Origin: an uncultured Methylococcaceae bacterium
Lineage (GTDB): Bacteria; Pseudomonadota; Gammaproteobacteria; Methylococcales; Methylomonadaceae
Length of the DNA stretch: 63,869 nt
Assembly: GCA_903928685.1 (NCBI GenBank)
Contig: CAIYRS010000017.1
Location: forward strand, 1-63,869
Reading direction: 5' to 3'
Both the position numbers and the translations under genes were made by a program. Position 1 is the stretch's first letter. Every line of letters begins with the position of its first letter. Under the pieces are notes generated by a model. It worked only from the letters and a program-made list of their open reading frames with translations. It made no database searches and was not told the DNA's origin. Below are positions 35,746 to 43,825 of the stretch, in pieces.

Positions 35746-36189
35746 ATGAATACCAATAATCTATTCCAAAACCACCGCTTACTGCTTTATTACAAAGGCG
35801 ACATCAGCGCCTTGATGCTGTTTGCCCAACAAGCCAACGGCAGCGTGTGTTTTCCAACCGCTTTACCTTTGCTATCCAGTGCTTTAGAGCAGGAAGCATT
35901 TGAAAACAGCAAAGTCAGTCTGCATCCGTCAGTGTTGGTCAATGCTATCAACCAACATTTCCAACTCGATAATGACTTGCTTCAAGTCGAAGCGGGCTTT
36001 AGCGAGCAAATCGACACACCCAGTGGCATCATTACCGTCCACATGGCGCGGTTTAAGTTGCTAGACCCACCGCATCAATTGTTGCAAAGCCGTGAGTGTT
36101 CACTGAAAACCTTACCCGAATTGCGCGGCAGACCGCCCGCTGAAATGGAATTGTTGCGCCGCGCTTATGTGCAAGTGATGGAGGGTTGA
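35746..36189 (+). CDS. hypothetical protein, 147 residues
   Basis: Soluble protein with no signal peptide. The N-terminal half reads LLLYYKGDISALMLFAQQAN, and the conserved-looking C-terminus is KTLPELRGRPPAEMELLRRAYVQVMEG. The middle (FSEQIDTPSGIITVHMARFK) suggests beta strands. I do not recognise a family; a degenerate Nudix-like fold is conceivable but no Nudix box is present. Its stop is one base from the ATG of the Fe-S protein gene, whose GGAGGG ribosome binding site lies inside this gene, so the two are tightly coupled. Confidence 0.7.
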   Translation: MNTNNLFQNHRLLLYYKGDISALMLFAQQANGSVCFPTALPLLSSALEQEAFENSKVSLHPSVLVNAINQHFQLDNDLLQVEAGFSEQIDTPSGIITVHMARFKLLDPPHQLLQSRECSLKTLPELRGRPPAEMELLRRAYVQVMEG

Positions 36190-36190
36190 T

Positions 36191-37423
36191 ATGTTTGATT
36201 TTATGGACATGGATTTTAACGGCAGCACACCCACGCCATCTGCCGGGACCTACATTCCCGAAGCCAGCGATTGTATGCGTTGTGGGGTATGCGTGAACAT
36301 CTGCCCGACTTACCAACTTTTCCAAACCGCCGAAGAAACCCCGCGCAACCGCATCCGCACCATCAACAAAATCTTGCTGGAAAACCAAACCATTTCCGGT
36401 GACGAACAAAAACATTTGGACAATTGCCTGCAATGCCGCGCCTGTGAAACCGTTTGCCCCAGCAAAATGGCTTACGGGGAATTGATCGATCTAACTCAAG
36501 CGCAATTGCCAAACACACCCAATTGGCTAGGCAAACTGGCGTTTGGATTAATCGCCAACAAACGCTGGCGGCAACGTTTAATGCCTTTACTAACGTTGTA
36601 TCTGGCATCGGGTTTGCGGAAACCTTTGCGCTGGACGGGCTGGTTGAAAAAGTTACATTTAGCTGAGGTCGAAGCTTTGTTAACCAAGCCGTCATTACAA
36701 AGTTTGGCGCGGCAATATCCCGCCACCCGTACAACGCGCGGACAAGTCGCCTTGTTCACAGGCTGTATAGCCGAACAGTTCGACCAAGACACTTTGCAAG
36801 CGGCAATCAAATTGCTCAACGCCATGGGTTACGATGTGATTGTTCCGCCTGAACAAGGCTGTTGCGGCGCAATCCACCAACATAACGGACAATCCGCCGC
36901 TGCGTTGATTGCCAATAATGTCAACGTATTCAATGCTCTGGATGTCGATGCCGTACTCCATGCCGCAACGGGCTGCGGTGCGATGTTAAGCGAGTATCAA
37001 CAGGAAGATAACGATGCCGTGGCAACCTTTAAGACACGTTTGCAGGACATCAACGCCTTTGTGCTGGAGCATTGGCCTGAGGATTTACACTTGCAGCCGT
37101 TGCCGGAAACCGTTGCTGTCCATGAGCCATGTAGCCAACGCAATATCTTAAAAAACCAGCAAACCGTTTACGATTTGTTAGCAAAAATCCCGCAACTGCA
37201 CATCATTGCGTTAGCTGATAACGCCCAGTGTTGTGGTGCAGGCGGCAGTTATATGCTCACCCATCCTGAAAACGCTCAACGGTTACGCGAGCTAAAACAC
37301 CAAACGATTGCCGCCGCCCAAGCCGATTGGCTAGTCAGCAGCAATTTTGGTTGTGCGGTTTTTTTGCAAATAAACGGCGTAAAATTTGTGCATCCATTGC
37401 AGTTAGTTGCGCGGCAATTGTAG
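36191..37423 (+). CDS. GlcF-like Fe-S protein with two CCG domains
   Basis: A 410-residue protein of the glycolate-oxidase/heterodisulfide-reductase Fe-S family. Two 4Fe-4S ferredoxin motifs (CMRCGVCVNICPTYQL and CLQCRACETVCPSKMAYGEL) are followed by two cysteine-rich CCG domains (FTGCIAEQ...EQGCCGAIHQHNG and VHEPCSQRN...NAQCCGAGGSYML). It is close in length to GlcF (~407), but no glcD or glcE flavin subunit is nearby. It may instead transfer electrons to or from the SagB-like flavoprotein or the products upstream. The GGAGGG site is strong. Confidence 0.88.
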   Translation: MFDFMDMDFNGSTPTPSAGTYIPEASDCMRCGVCVNICPTYQLFQTAEETPRNRIRTINKILLENQTISGDEQKHLDNCLQCRACETVCPSKMAYGELIDLTQAQLPNTPNWLGKLAFGLIANKRWRQRLMPLLTLYLASGLRKPLRWTGWLKKLHLAEVEALLTKPSLQSLARQYPATRTTRGQVALFTGCIAEQFDQDTLQAAIKLLNAMGYDVIVPPEQGCCGAIHQHNGQSAAALIANNVNVFNALDVDAVLHAATGCGAMLSEYQQEDNDAVATFKTRLQDINAFVLEHWPEDLHLQPLPETVAVHEPCSQRNILKNQQTVYDLLAKIPQLHIIALADNAQCCGAGGSYMLTHPENAQRLRELKHQTIAAAQADWLVSSNFGCAVFLQINGVKFVHPLQLVARQL

Positions 37424-37481
37424 GGTACGCTGTGCGTACCTTTTCCATCGATATTTAAAAGGTACGCACAGCGTACCCTAC
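37420..37481. repeat. GTAGGGTACGCTGTGCGTACC palindromic repeat
   Basis: The arms GTAGGGTACGCTGTGCGTAC and GTACGCACAGCGTACCCTAC are perfectly complementary and enclose about 22 AT-rich bases. It begins at the stop codon of the Fe-S gene and ends 14 bases before the SagB-like ATG. A second copy is at 46725-46800 between rnfD and rnfC. Confidence 0.8.
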
Positions 37482-37495
37482 CAATCGGCACAATC

Positions 37496-39091
37496 ATGAA
37501 CCCACAATCCACAACGCTACTAAATTACCATCAACGCACCAAGCACACCCTGCAACGCTACGCCAAAGGCCCGGAAACCATTGATTGGGAAGACCAACCC
37601 GATCAATTCCGACGATTTCCCGGTTGCCAGCCTGTGCCATTACCCGCACCGGGACAAGATTTGCCAGTGCGTTTTGCTGATCTTGACCAGCCACAAAACA
37701 TCCCCGCGCAAGCGTTATCCATAACCAGCATTGGCCTATTGTTAGAATTGGCGTTCGGTTTGTCGGCATGGAAACAATACGGCCCCAGCCGTTGGGCGTT
37801 GCGCTGTAACCCCTCCAGCGGCAACTTGCACCCGACCGAAGCCTATCTAATAGCCTCCGATAACCACATTGTCCCCGCTGGCGTTTACCATTATTTAAGC
37901 CATGACCACCTGTTGGAACAACGCGCCTGTTTTGTTGATACGACTACCGAATCCGCGGTTTTCATCGGCTTATCGTCAGTACATTGGCGGGAAGCGTGGA
38001 AGTACGGCGAACGCGCGTTCCGTTATTGCCAGCACGACATCGGTCATGCTGTGGCGGCGCTACGTTATGCGGCAGCTTGTTTGGGCTGGTCTATTGATAT
38101 TTTGTTCGAAGCCGCTGATGCCGACCTCGCCGCCCTGCTTGGTTTAGTCAGGCACGAGGATTTCAAGCACAACGAGCAAGAATCGCCCGATGTGTTATGC
38201 CGTATTCAAATTAGCGGACAAGCGGCGATTAGCTATCAACATTTATTCGCCTTGTCTGCTTCCGCGACATGGTTCGGCAAGGCGGAGAGTTTAAAAGCCT
38301 ACCATTTATATCATTGGCCTATCATTGACGAAGCCGCCGCAGCCGCGCACAAACCTGAAACGCAAGAAAGCCCTTGGCAAGCTGCCTTGCAACCGCCCTT
38401 ACCTACCGCTTGTGGCAAAACCACCAGCCAAATCATCCGCCAACGCCGGAGTGCACAACAATTCGATGGCAAAATGCCCGACCTTCCCGCTGCGGATTTT
38501 TACCGGATGCTCAGCGCGGTCATGCCGGATGCGCCTGCTTTTGGCTGCTGGCAAACCGCGCCCAAAGTGCATTTGTTTGTGTTCGTGCATCGGGTCGCAG
38601 GTTTAACGCCGGGCTTGTATGTGTTGCTGAGGGATACGGCTAGTTTGGCGGCTTTGCAATCTGCAACGGCAAACGCGTTTGACTGGCAAAAACAGCATGA
38701 GTCGCTGCCGTTTTATCATTTGCATTCGGGCGATCTCAAACAAATCGCCAAAACCTTATCCTGTCATCAGCCCATCGCCAGCGACAGCGCCTTCAGCCTA
38801 GGCATGGTCGCGGAATTCAGTACCACCGTACAAGCCGCGCCCTGGCAATATCGGCGGCTATTTTGGGAATGCGGTTTTATCGGGCAAGTGCTGTATCTGG
38901 AAGCGGAAGCAGCAGGCGTGCGTGGCACGGGAATCGGTTGTTATTTTGATGACAGCGTCCATGAAATTTTGGGCATTACCGATGATACTTGGCAAAGCCT
39001 ATACCATTTCACCATCGGCAAACCGCTGGAAGACAGCCGATTACAAACCTTGCCGCCTTACAGCCATTTAGAAGCTTACGTTACTGCGTAA
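37496..39091 (+). CDS. SagB/ThcOx-type dehydrogenase with two nitroreductase domains
   Basis: A 531-residue flavoprotein. The N-terminal nitroreductase-like domain shows RWALRCNPSSGNLHPTEAYL and FRYCQHDIGHAVAALRYAAA. The C-terminal copy shows IIRQRRSAQQFDGKMP, WQYRRLFWECGFIGQVLYLE and GVRGTGIGCYFDD. Both fit the FMN-dependent SagB family, whose known members oxidise azolines to azoles in peptide toxins. No YcaO cyclodehydratase or precursor peptide is nearby, so the substrate here is probably different. It is the last gene of the operon. No strong ribosome binding site is visible, and the preceding hairpin may affect translation. Confidence 0.83.
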   Translation: MNPQSTTLLNYHQRTKHTLQRYAKGPETIDWEDQPDQFRRFPGCQPVPLPAPGQDLPVRFADLDQPQNIPAQALSITSIGLLLELAFGLSAWKQYGPSRWALRCNPSSGNLHPTEAYLIASDNHIVPAGVYHYLSHDHLLEQRACFVDTTTESAVFIGLSSVHWREAWKYGERAFRYCQHDIGHAVAALRYAAACLGWSIDILFEAADADLAALLGLVRHEDFKHNEQESPDVLCRIQISGQAAISYQHLFALSASATWFGKAESLKAYHLYHWPIIDEAAAAAHKPETQESPWQAALQPPLPTACGKTTSQIIRQRRSAQQFDGKMPDLPAADFYRMLSAVMPDAPAFGCWQTAPKVHLFVFVHRVAGLTPGLYVLLRDTASLAALQSATANAFDWQKQHESLPFYHLHSGDLKQIAKTLSCHQPIASDSAFSLGMVAEFSTTVQAAPWQYRRLFWECGFIGQVLYLEAEAAGVRGTGIGCYFDDSVHEILGITDDTWQSLYHFTIGKPLEDSRLQTLPPYSHLEAYVTA

Positions 39092-39093
39092 CG

Positions 39094-39921
39094 TCAGTTA
39101 ACCATTACCCCAAAAAGAATGAAGAAACGGGCTTTAATGCCGTGGCTGTTTTTTAATTCTGCGGCAATGCGTAGCCATTCATGCAAGGCAATTTTGATCG
39201 GATTGTAAGAATGGATGGCGGGTAAAACGCCATAGTTTTGGATGGGATTTTTTTCATCTTCGGCTTGGTAAGTGCCAAAGCAATGGTCAAACAACATTAA
39301 GATGCCACCAAAGTTTTTATCCAGATACTGGGCGTCAGTAGCATGGTGGACGCGGTGATTGGCGGGCGAATTAAACAGCCAATCAAATATAGGTAAACGT
39401 CCAATTAATTCGGTATGCAACCAATATTGGTACAGCAGATTAATGCCGATCACCAAAAACACATCTTTAGGATGAAAGCCTATTAAAAACAAGGGTGTAA
39501 AAAAGATAAAACTGCCCGTGATCGCACCTGTCCAACCCAAACGGTAAGCGCCTGATAAATAAAATTTTGTTGGCGAATGATGCACGGCATGGGTCGCCCA
39601 AAACCAGCGGCAGGTATGGCTCAGCCGATGAAACCCGTAATACAACAATTCTTCTAAGATAAACAGCAAAGGCCAGTAGGCGACATGTCCCGATGGCAGA
39701 GTGAACAATCGATATTGCCAAGCACTATACGCAAAACTGCCGACCAACCCGACAGTGGCAAAACGCAGCAAATGCCCGCCTATCGCCACACCTAAAGATG
39801 CCAAACTTTCGCGCCAATCATAGCTTTGTTTCTTGATGAAAATGAGTACACACGCTTCCGTTAACGCAAACAGCACTAAGAGCGGAAAAGCGAGCAATAG
39901 GGTTTCGCGGTTGGTTTCCAT
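39094..39921 (-). CDS. fatty acid hydroxylase/sterol desaturase family protein
   Basis: A 275-residue membrane di-iron enzyme. The histidine clusters are present in order: HRLSH (in LLYYGFHRLSHTCRWFWATH), HAVHH and HRVHH (NHRVHHATDAQYL). At least four hydrophobic helices surround them. Such enzymes hydroxylate or desaturate sterols, hopanoids, carotenoids or fatty acids using O2; the substrate is unknown. It ends two bases from the SagB-like gene in convergent orientation. A second family member is at 57761. Confidence 0.88.
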   Translation of the reverse strand: METNRETLLLAFPLLVLFALTEACVLIFIKKQSYDWRESLASLGVAIGGHLLRFATVGLVGSFAYSAWQYRLFTLPSGHVAYWPLLFILEELLYYGFHRLSHTCRWFWATHAVHHSPTKFYLSGAYRLGWTGAITGSFIFFTPLFLIGFHPKDVFLVIGINLLYQYWLHTELIGRLPIFDWLFNSPANHRVHHATDAQYLDKNFGGILMLFDHCFGTYQAEDEKNPIQNYGVLPAIHSYNPIKIALHEWLRIAAELKNSHGIKARFFILFGVMVN

Positions 39922-39941
39922 GGATGATCTCTATTTGGAAT

Positions 39942-39967
39942 GGAGTCCAAAACATGTTTTGGACTCC
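39942..39967. repeat. GGAGTCCAAAACATG palindrome
   Basis: A perfect 26-base palindrome, GGAGTCCAAAACA and its complement, with no loop. Diverged copies lie at 54681-54706 and around 63557-63582. It lies upstream of the hydroxylase ATG and might be a hairpin or a protein-binding site. Confidence 0.7.
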
Positions 39968-40021
39968 TAGGTAAAGCGACTCAGTATTGGCTAATGGTGG
40001 ATTTTTCCCTCAAGCAACCCA

Positions 40022-40714
40022 CTAAAACTCACCGGATTTTTTGGTCACCGCATAGGTTTTGTTGGTAGTAAACTTAGTAACTTTATTACCTTTGAACCAG
40101 CTGGCATTGGCTATGGAAGTACTGGTAAAGCCTAGTTTCAGCACGGAGTAATCCAACATGGAAATGCCCGAAAAACTGGTGTTGCCATTGTCGTTAGTGA
40201 TTGCCGGAACGCCCATGAACAAGTTGTAAGCGACGGTTTTATCTGCGTTGAAAGAAAAATACGGCACGATGACTGTAGCCGCGCCTTTGACTTTAAAGCT
40301 GGCATACAACAGATACTCTTCCTTGCCATCAGTTTTCCACACGCCATCGTAACTGCTACCGCTGTAGGCAAAATACAGCTTTGCGCTCATATCTTGCGGT
40401 GCTTGGCTTGTGGGTGTGATGACACCTGTCAAGGTATCGCCAGCGACGGTGGCATCCAAAGTGGTTAAGCCATCGCGGGTTGCTAAATTTAATTGGTCGC
40501 CTGTCATCGTACCCGTGAAGACATAGCGCAGTTTTTTCTCAGCGGTCACATCTAAGGCCATGACGGTGCCTTTGTTGGATTTGACCATAAAAATCAAATC
40601 ACCGTTACTGCCTAGCCAGCCGCCGTTTATGGAATCGGCATAGGCATTGGTAAAAGCGCTGGTGAAAAAAAGTACCAGCAGGAAGAGGCTTGTTTTAAAA
40701 AAATGCTGAATCAT
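40022..40714 (-). CDS. hypothetical secreted protein
   Basis: About 230 residues from the chosen ATG. A signal peptide (MIQHFFKTSLFLLVLFFTSA to NAYADS) is followed by a beta-rich mature part of regular Gly/Asn/Thr strands (SINGGWLGSNGDLIFMVKSN, FTGTMTGDQLNLATRDG). I moved the start 24 codons downstream of the longest frame, because GGAG lies ten bases before this ATG and the signal peptide begins here. No domain recognised. It is probably periplasmic or extracellular. Confidence 0.65.
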   Translation of the reverse strand: MIQHFFKTSLFLLVLFFTSAFTNAYADSINGGWLGSNGDLIFMVKSNKGTVMALDVTAEKKLRYVFTGTMTGDQLNLATRDGLTTLDATVAGDTLTGVITPTSQAPQDMSAKLYFAYSGSSYDGVWKTDGKEEYLLYASFKVKGAATVIVPYFSFNADKTVAYNLFMGVPAITNDNGNTSFSGISMLDYSVLKLGFTSTSIANASWFKGNKVTKFTTNKTYAVTKKSGEF

Positions 40715-40763
40715 AGTGAAGCTCCAAAAAGTAATAAGGGTTTGATGGTTAAATGAGTGAAAC

Positions 40764-41012
40764 CTAATTAAAACAAAGGCATTCACGCTCTTGGTTGATT
40801 ATCTTTACGGTTCTATTAAAAAACAGGGCATTCATGGCAAACACAAAACCGTTATCCCACAACACCGTTGCCACAAAATTGCTTGTATTTTGATTGTCCT
40901 GCTTGATGTCAATGATTTCGCCGAGCGTTTCTACCAAATTATTCGTGTCTGGAGATTCAAACCAAGCCAGTACGGAGGTGCCGACTTCAATGTTTATGTG
41001 GTGGGTCATCAT
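40764..41012 (-). CDS. hypothetical protein, 82 residues
   Basis: Starts MMTHHINIEVGTSVLAWFES, with GGAGAAAC directly upstream on the minus strand. It is a soluble, small, beta-patterned protein with NFVATVLWDNGFVFAMNALF in the second half. No family recognised. It is 49 bases upstream of the secreted protein gene in the same direction, so they may be co-transcribed. Confidence 0.55.
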   Translation of the reverse strand: MMTHHINIEVGTSVLAWFESPDTNNLVETLGEIIDIKQDNQNTSNFVATVLWDNGFVFAMNALFFNRTVKIINQERECLCFN

Positions 41013-41288
41013 GTTTCTCCAGTTAATGTTACGAATGTCAAATCGTTGGTAAAGGTGTCCATGGACAGGCCGAATAGCCACTGCTTGCCAAGTAATCGTG
41101 AAAACACCGTATTGTTTTCACGATGCTAGTTTGCCGCTAAGGTGTGGCAAAAGAATGAGCCAAAATCAGGCTTTTATGAGCAAATGTGACAACTAGGGAG
41201 TTTTGTCATAATTTGTAACAAACGCGCTACAAACGGCGGTTTCTTGCTGGTAAGCTGATTCCAAATTCCACCACAAACACAAAAAATT

Positions 41289-42002
41289 ATGGCTGACCGG
41301 ATATTGATTGTTGATGATGACTTAGAAATTCGCACCCTGCTGACCCGCTATCTGACCGAGCAGGGCTTAACAGTTAGGGCAGTAGAAAATGGCGTGGCGA
41401 TGCGGCGCTTGTTGGAGCGGGAAAGTTTTGACGTGTTGATTTTGGACATTATGCTGCCTGGCGAAGATGGCTTGAGCTTATGCGCCAAACTACGGGCGGA
41501 TAGTTTTTATTTGCCGATTCTGATGCTGACCGCCAAAGGCCAAGATATTGACCGGATTATCGGTATTGAAGTCGGCGCAGATGATTATTTATCCAAACCG
41601 TTTAACCCGCGAGAATTGTACGCCCGCATCAAAAGCCTGATGCGTCGGCAGGCGTATGCAAAAATCCCAGGTAGCCCGGAGCAAGCCGAATTAATCACTA
41701 TTGGCAACTTCCAGCTTGATTGCCAACAGCGCAGCTTAAACAATGCCGACACCACCGTGGTGCTGACCACGGGCGAATTTGCCCTGCTCAACGCGTTGGT
41801 CAGCCATCCTTTAAAAGCCCTCTCGCGGGAACGCTTGTTGGAGCTATCGCGTAGCCGTGACAGCGAAGTGTCCGACCGAAGCATTGATGTGCAAGTGCGG
41901 CGCTTGCGGAAAATTCTTGAAGACAACCCCGCCGATCCTAAATTTATCCAAACCGTGTGGGGCTTTGGCTATGTGTTTGTGCCAAGCGGGGAGAAGCGAT
42001 GA
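41289..42002 (+). CDS. ompR: OmpR-family response regulator
   Basis: 237 residues. The receiver has Asp9-Asp11, phospho-acceptor Asp53 in LILDIMLPGEDG and Lys in YLSKPFNPREL. The effector domain has LTTGEFALLNALVSHPLKALS, RSIDVQVRRLRKILEDNP and VWGFGYVFVP. The close match to the OmpR motif order (YARIKSLMRRQ linker, WGFGYVFVP end) supports the name over other OmpR-family members. It overlaps the kinase gene by ATGA. Confidence 0.87.
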   Translation: MADRILIVDDDLEIRTLLTRYLTEQGLTVRAVENGVAMRRLLERESFDVLILDIMLPGEDGLSLCAKLRADSFYLPILMLTAKGQDIDRIIGIEVGADDYLSKPFNPRELYARIKSLMRRQAYAKIPGSPEQAELITIGNFQLDCQQRSLNNADTTVVLTTGEFALLNALVSHPLKALSRERLLELSRSRDSEVSDRSIDVQVRRLRKILEDNPADPKFIQTVWGFGYVFVPSGEKR

Positions 42003-43459
42003 GGCTGAGAACGTGTTTTAAAAGCTGCTACGCGGTTCGATTGCTGCGTTGCGCGGTGCTCGAAATCCTCATGTACTTCAGTACACTCCGGTTTCTCCGC
42101 TCCGTGCGCCTTGCACTCGAACCGCTCGCGACGCTTTTAAAACACGTTCGGAAGCCGCAATCGTTACTGACCCGTAGCACTTTGCTGATTGCGGGCTTAA
42201 TCATTACCGGACAACTGATAACCGCCGTATTGTTTGTGTTTCTGGTACAGCGTCCGCGTTTGCAAGTGATGGTGGAATTGGCAGACGGACATTTGCATAC
42301 CGTGCGGGTGGCGATGGCCTTGTTGCCGCCCGAAAAACGCGGGCAATATCTCAGCCAAGCCGGACACGATTTTGGAGTGCATTTGCAGGAACAGCCGCCC
42401 ACCTTAGACCCGTCTGCGCCGGAGCCGCCGTTTGTTATCCGCAAATTTATGGAAGCATTTGCCAAAAAACTGCAACCACATGAACAAATCCGTTATCAAT
42501 CTGCGCCCGATCAGGCTATCTGGGTACAAATCGTTATCGACCAACAAGCTTATTGGGTGAAGTTCTCCGCCACGCCGTTCAGCACCGACATTGGCGACCA
42601 TTGGCTAGGCTTATTGCTATTGATAGTAATGTTGGCGTTTTTGGGTGGTTTCATCATCCACCGCAGCTTAAATCGGCCTTTGCAACGTTTGGCGGCTGCC
42701 GTCAGCCGCATCGGCAAAGGCGAGCGCACCGAAGCGATTAAGGAAGAAGGACCGAAAGAAATTGTCACTTTTATCCATGCCCTGAACCGTATGAACGCCG
42801 ATTTAAAACAAATGGAAGCCGACCGCACCTTAATGTTGGCGGGAATTTCCCACGATTTACGCACCCCCATCACCCGCATCCAACTGGCTTTGGAAATGAT
42901 TGGTGGGGATTTTGATAAAGACTTAAAAAACCGCATCGTCGCTAATCTTGCCGAAATTGAAGGCGGATTAAGGCAATGCTTGGATTTTGCCAGAGACAGT
43001 GCCGACGAACCCTGCCAAATCGCCGATCTGAATGATTTGGCAAGGCTGTGCGCCGCCAGCTATAAAACCAATGGCTATCACATCAGTTTGGATTTATGCG
43101 AAGAAGCGGAAGCGGAGATACGTCCGTTTGGTATAGAGCGTTTGCTGAAAAACTTATTGGACAATGCCATCAAATACGCCAACAACGGCATCACCATCGC
43201 CACCCGCCATGACAACGGGCAATTGCATTTAAGCGTGTTAGATCGCGGCGAGGGTTTGTCGGAAAGTGACATTGAAAAGCTGCGCCGCCCCTTCGCCCGT
43301 GCTGATACCGCACGGGGTTCGGTGGGTTATGGTTTGGGGCTGGCGATTGTCGACAATATTGTCCAAGCCCATCAGGCTAAGATAGATTTCTTGGCGCGAG
43401 AGGGCGGTGGGTTGGAAGTGCGGGTGAGTTTTAAGCCGTTTGAGGAAACGCTGGAGTAA
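41999..43459 (+). CDS. envZ: EnvZ-like sensor histidine kinase carrying an in-frame repeat insertion
   Basis: 486 residues from the ATG that overlaps the ompR stop. Residues about 4-50 are encoded by a 141-bp palindromic repeat and are absent from ordinary EnvZ proteins. After them come TM1 (STLLIAGLIITGQLITAVLF), a periplasmic domain, TM2 (LLLLIVMLAFLGGFIIH), HAMP, H-box GISHDLRTPITRIQLALEM and the ATPase motifs NLLDNAIKYANN, LDRGEGL and GYGLGLAIV. All catalytic motifs are intact, so the kinase may still work, with an added basic N-terminal tail. It forms a two-component system with OmpR; the signal is probably osmotic or envelope-related by analogy. Confidence 0.87.
   Translation: MRLRTCFKSCYAVRLLRCAVLEILMYFSTLRFLRSVRLALEPLATLLKHVRKPQSLLTRSTLLIAGLIITGQLITAVLFVFLVQRPRLQVMVELADGHLHTVRVAMALLPPEKRGQYLSQAGHDFGVHLQEQPPTLDPSAPEPPFVIRKFMEAFAKKLQPHEQIRYQSAPDQAIWVQIVIDQQAYWVKFSATPFSTDIGDHWLGLLLLIVMLAFLGGFIIHRSLNRPLQRLAAAVSRIGKGERTEAIKEEGPKEIVTFIHALNRMNADLKQMEADRTLMLAGISHDLRTPITRIQLALEMIGGDFDKDLKNRIVANLAEIEGGLRQCLDFARDSADEPCQIADLNDLARLCAASYKTNGYHISLDLCEEAEAEIRPFGIERLLKNLLDNAIKYANNGITIATRHDNGQLHLSVLDRGEGLSESDIEKLRRPFARADTARGSVGYGLGLAIVDNIVQAHQAKIDFLAREGGGLEVRVSFKPFEETLE
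42009..42149. repeat. 141-bp GAACGTGTTTTAAAAGC element inside envZ
   Basis: Bounded by perfect 17-base inverted repeats, GAACGTGTTTTAAAAGC (42009-42025) and GCTTTTAAAACACGTTC (42133-42149). Its interior has further nested symmetry (TGTACTTCAGTACA). The length is exactly 47 codons with no stop, so the host reading frame is kept. A short derivative lies at 19007-19038. Confidence 0.85.
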
Positions 43460-43464
43460 GTTTT

Positions 43465-43492
43465 GTAGGGTGGGCAAGCGGTTCTGCCCACC
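43465..43492. repeat. GTAGGGTGGGCA hairpin
   Basis: GTAGGGTGGGCAAGCGGTTC followed by TGCCCACC, six bases after the envZ stop and between it and the convergent rnfH. It could act as a terminator for envZ, though no T tract follows. Confidence 0.55.
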
Positions 43493-43519
43493 ATTGGCAT
43501 CAGTTGACCATTAAAACCC

Positions 43520-43780
43520 TTAACGTCTTCGCCGTTGCACCGTTTGTGGATCAACCGTAATCGGGCGATAAATTTCCACGCGGTCACCGTCTTTTACGGG
43601 AGTTTCTAAAGTCGCGATTTTGCCGAAAATCCCGACTTTTTGGGTGGTGAGATTGATTTCAGGGTATAGCTTCAACACCCCCGATAACTGGATGGCTTGC
43701 TCCACCGTGCTGTCGTCCGGCACTTCCAAGCGCATCCACAATTGTCTGTCCAATTCTGCATAACATACACCGACGTTCAT
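43520..43780 (-). CDS. rnfH: RnfH-family (UPF0125) protein
   Basis: 86 residues from MNVGVCYAELDRQLWMRLEV. It has a ubiquitin-like beta-grasp pattern with VGIFGKIATLETPVKDGDRV and EIYRPITVDPQTVQRRRR, the standard UPF0125 tail. GGAGG five bases before this ATG decides the start against an upstream Met. It is the last gene of the rnf operon. RnfH is typical of rnf clusters associated with nitrogen fixation. Its biochemical role is not settled. Confidence 0.9.
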   Translation of the reverse strand: MNVGVCYAELDRQLWMRLEVPDDSTVEQAIQLSGVLKLYPEINLTTQKVGIFGKIATLETPVKDGDRVEIYRPITVDPQTVQRRRR

Positions 43781-43795
43781 AAGACCTCCATTGAT

Positions 43796-43824
43796 GTAGA
43801 GACGTTGCATTGCAACGTCTCTAC
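43796..43824. repeat. GTAGAGACGTTGCA palindrome between rnfE and rnfH
   Basis: Perfect arms GTAGAGACGTTGCA and TGCAACGTCTCTAC around a single central base. It lies between the rnfE stop and the rnfH ribosome binding site. Confidence 0.8.
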
Positions 43825-43825
43825 C

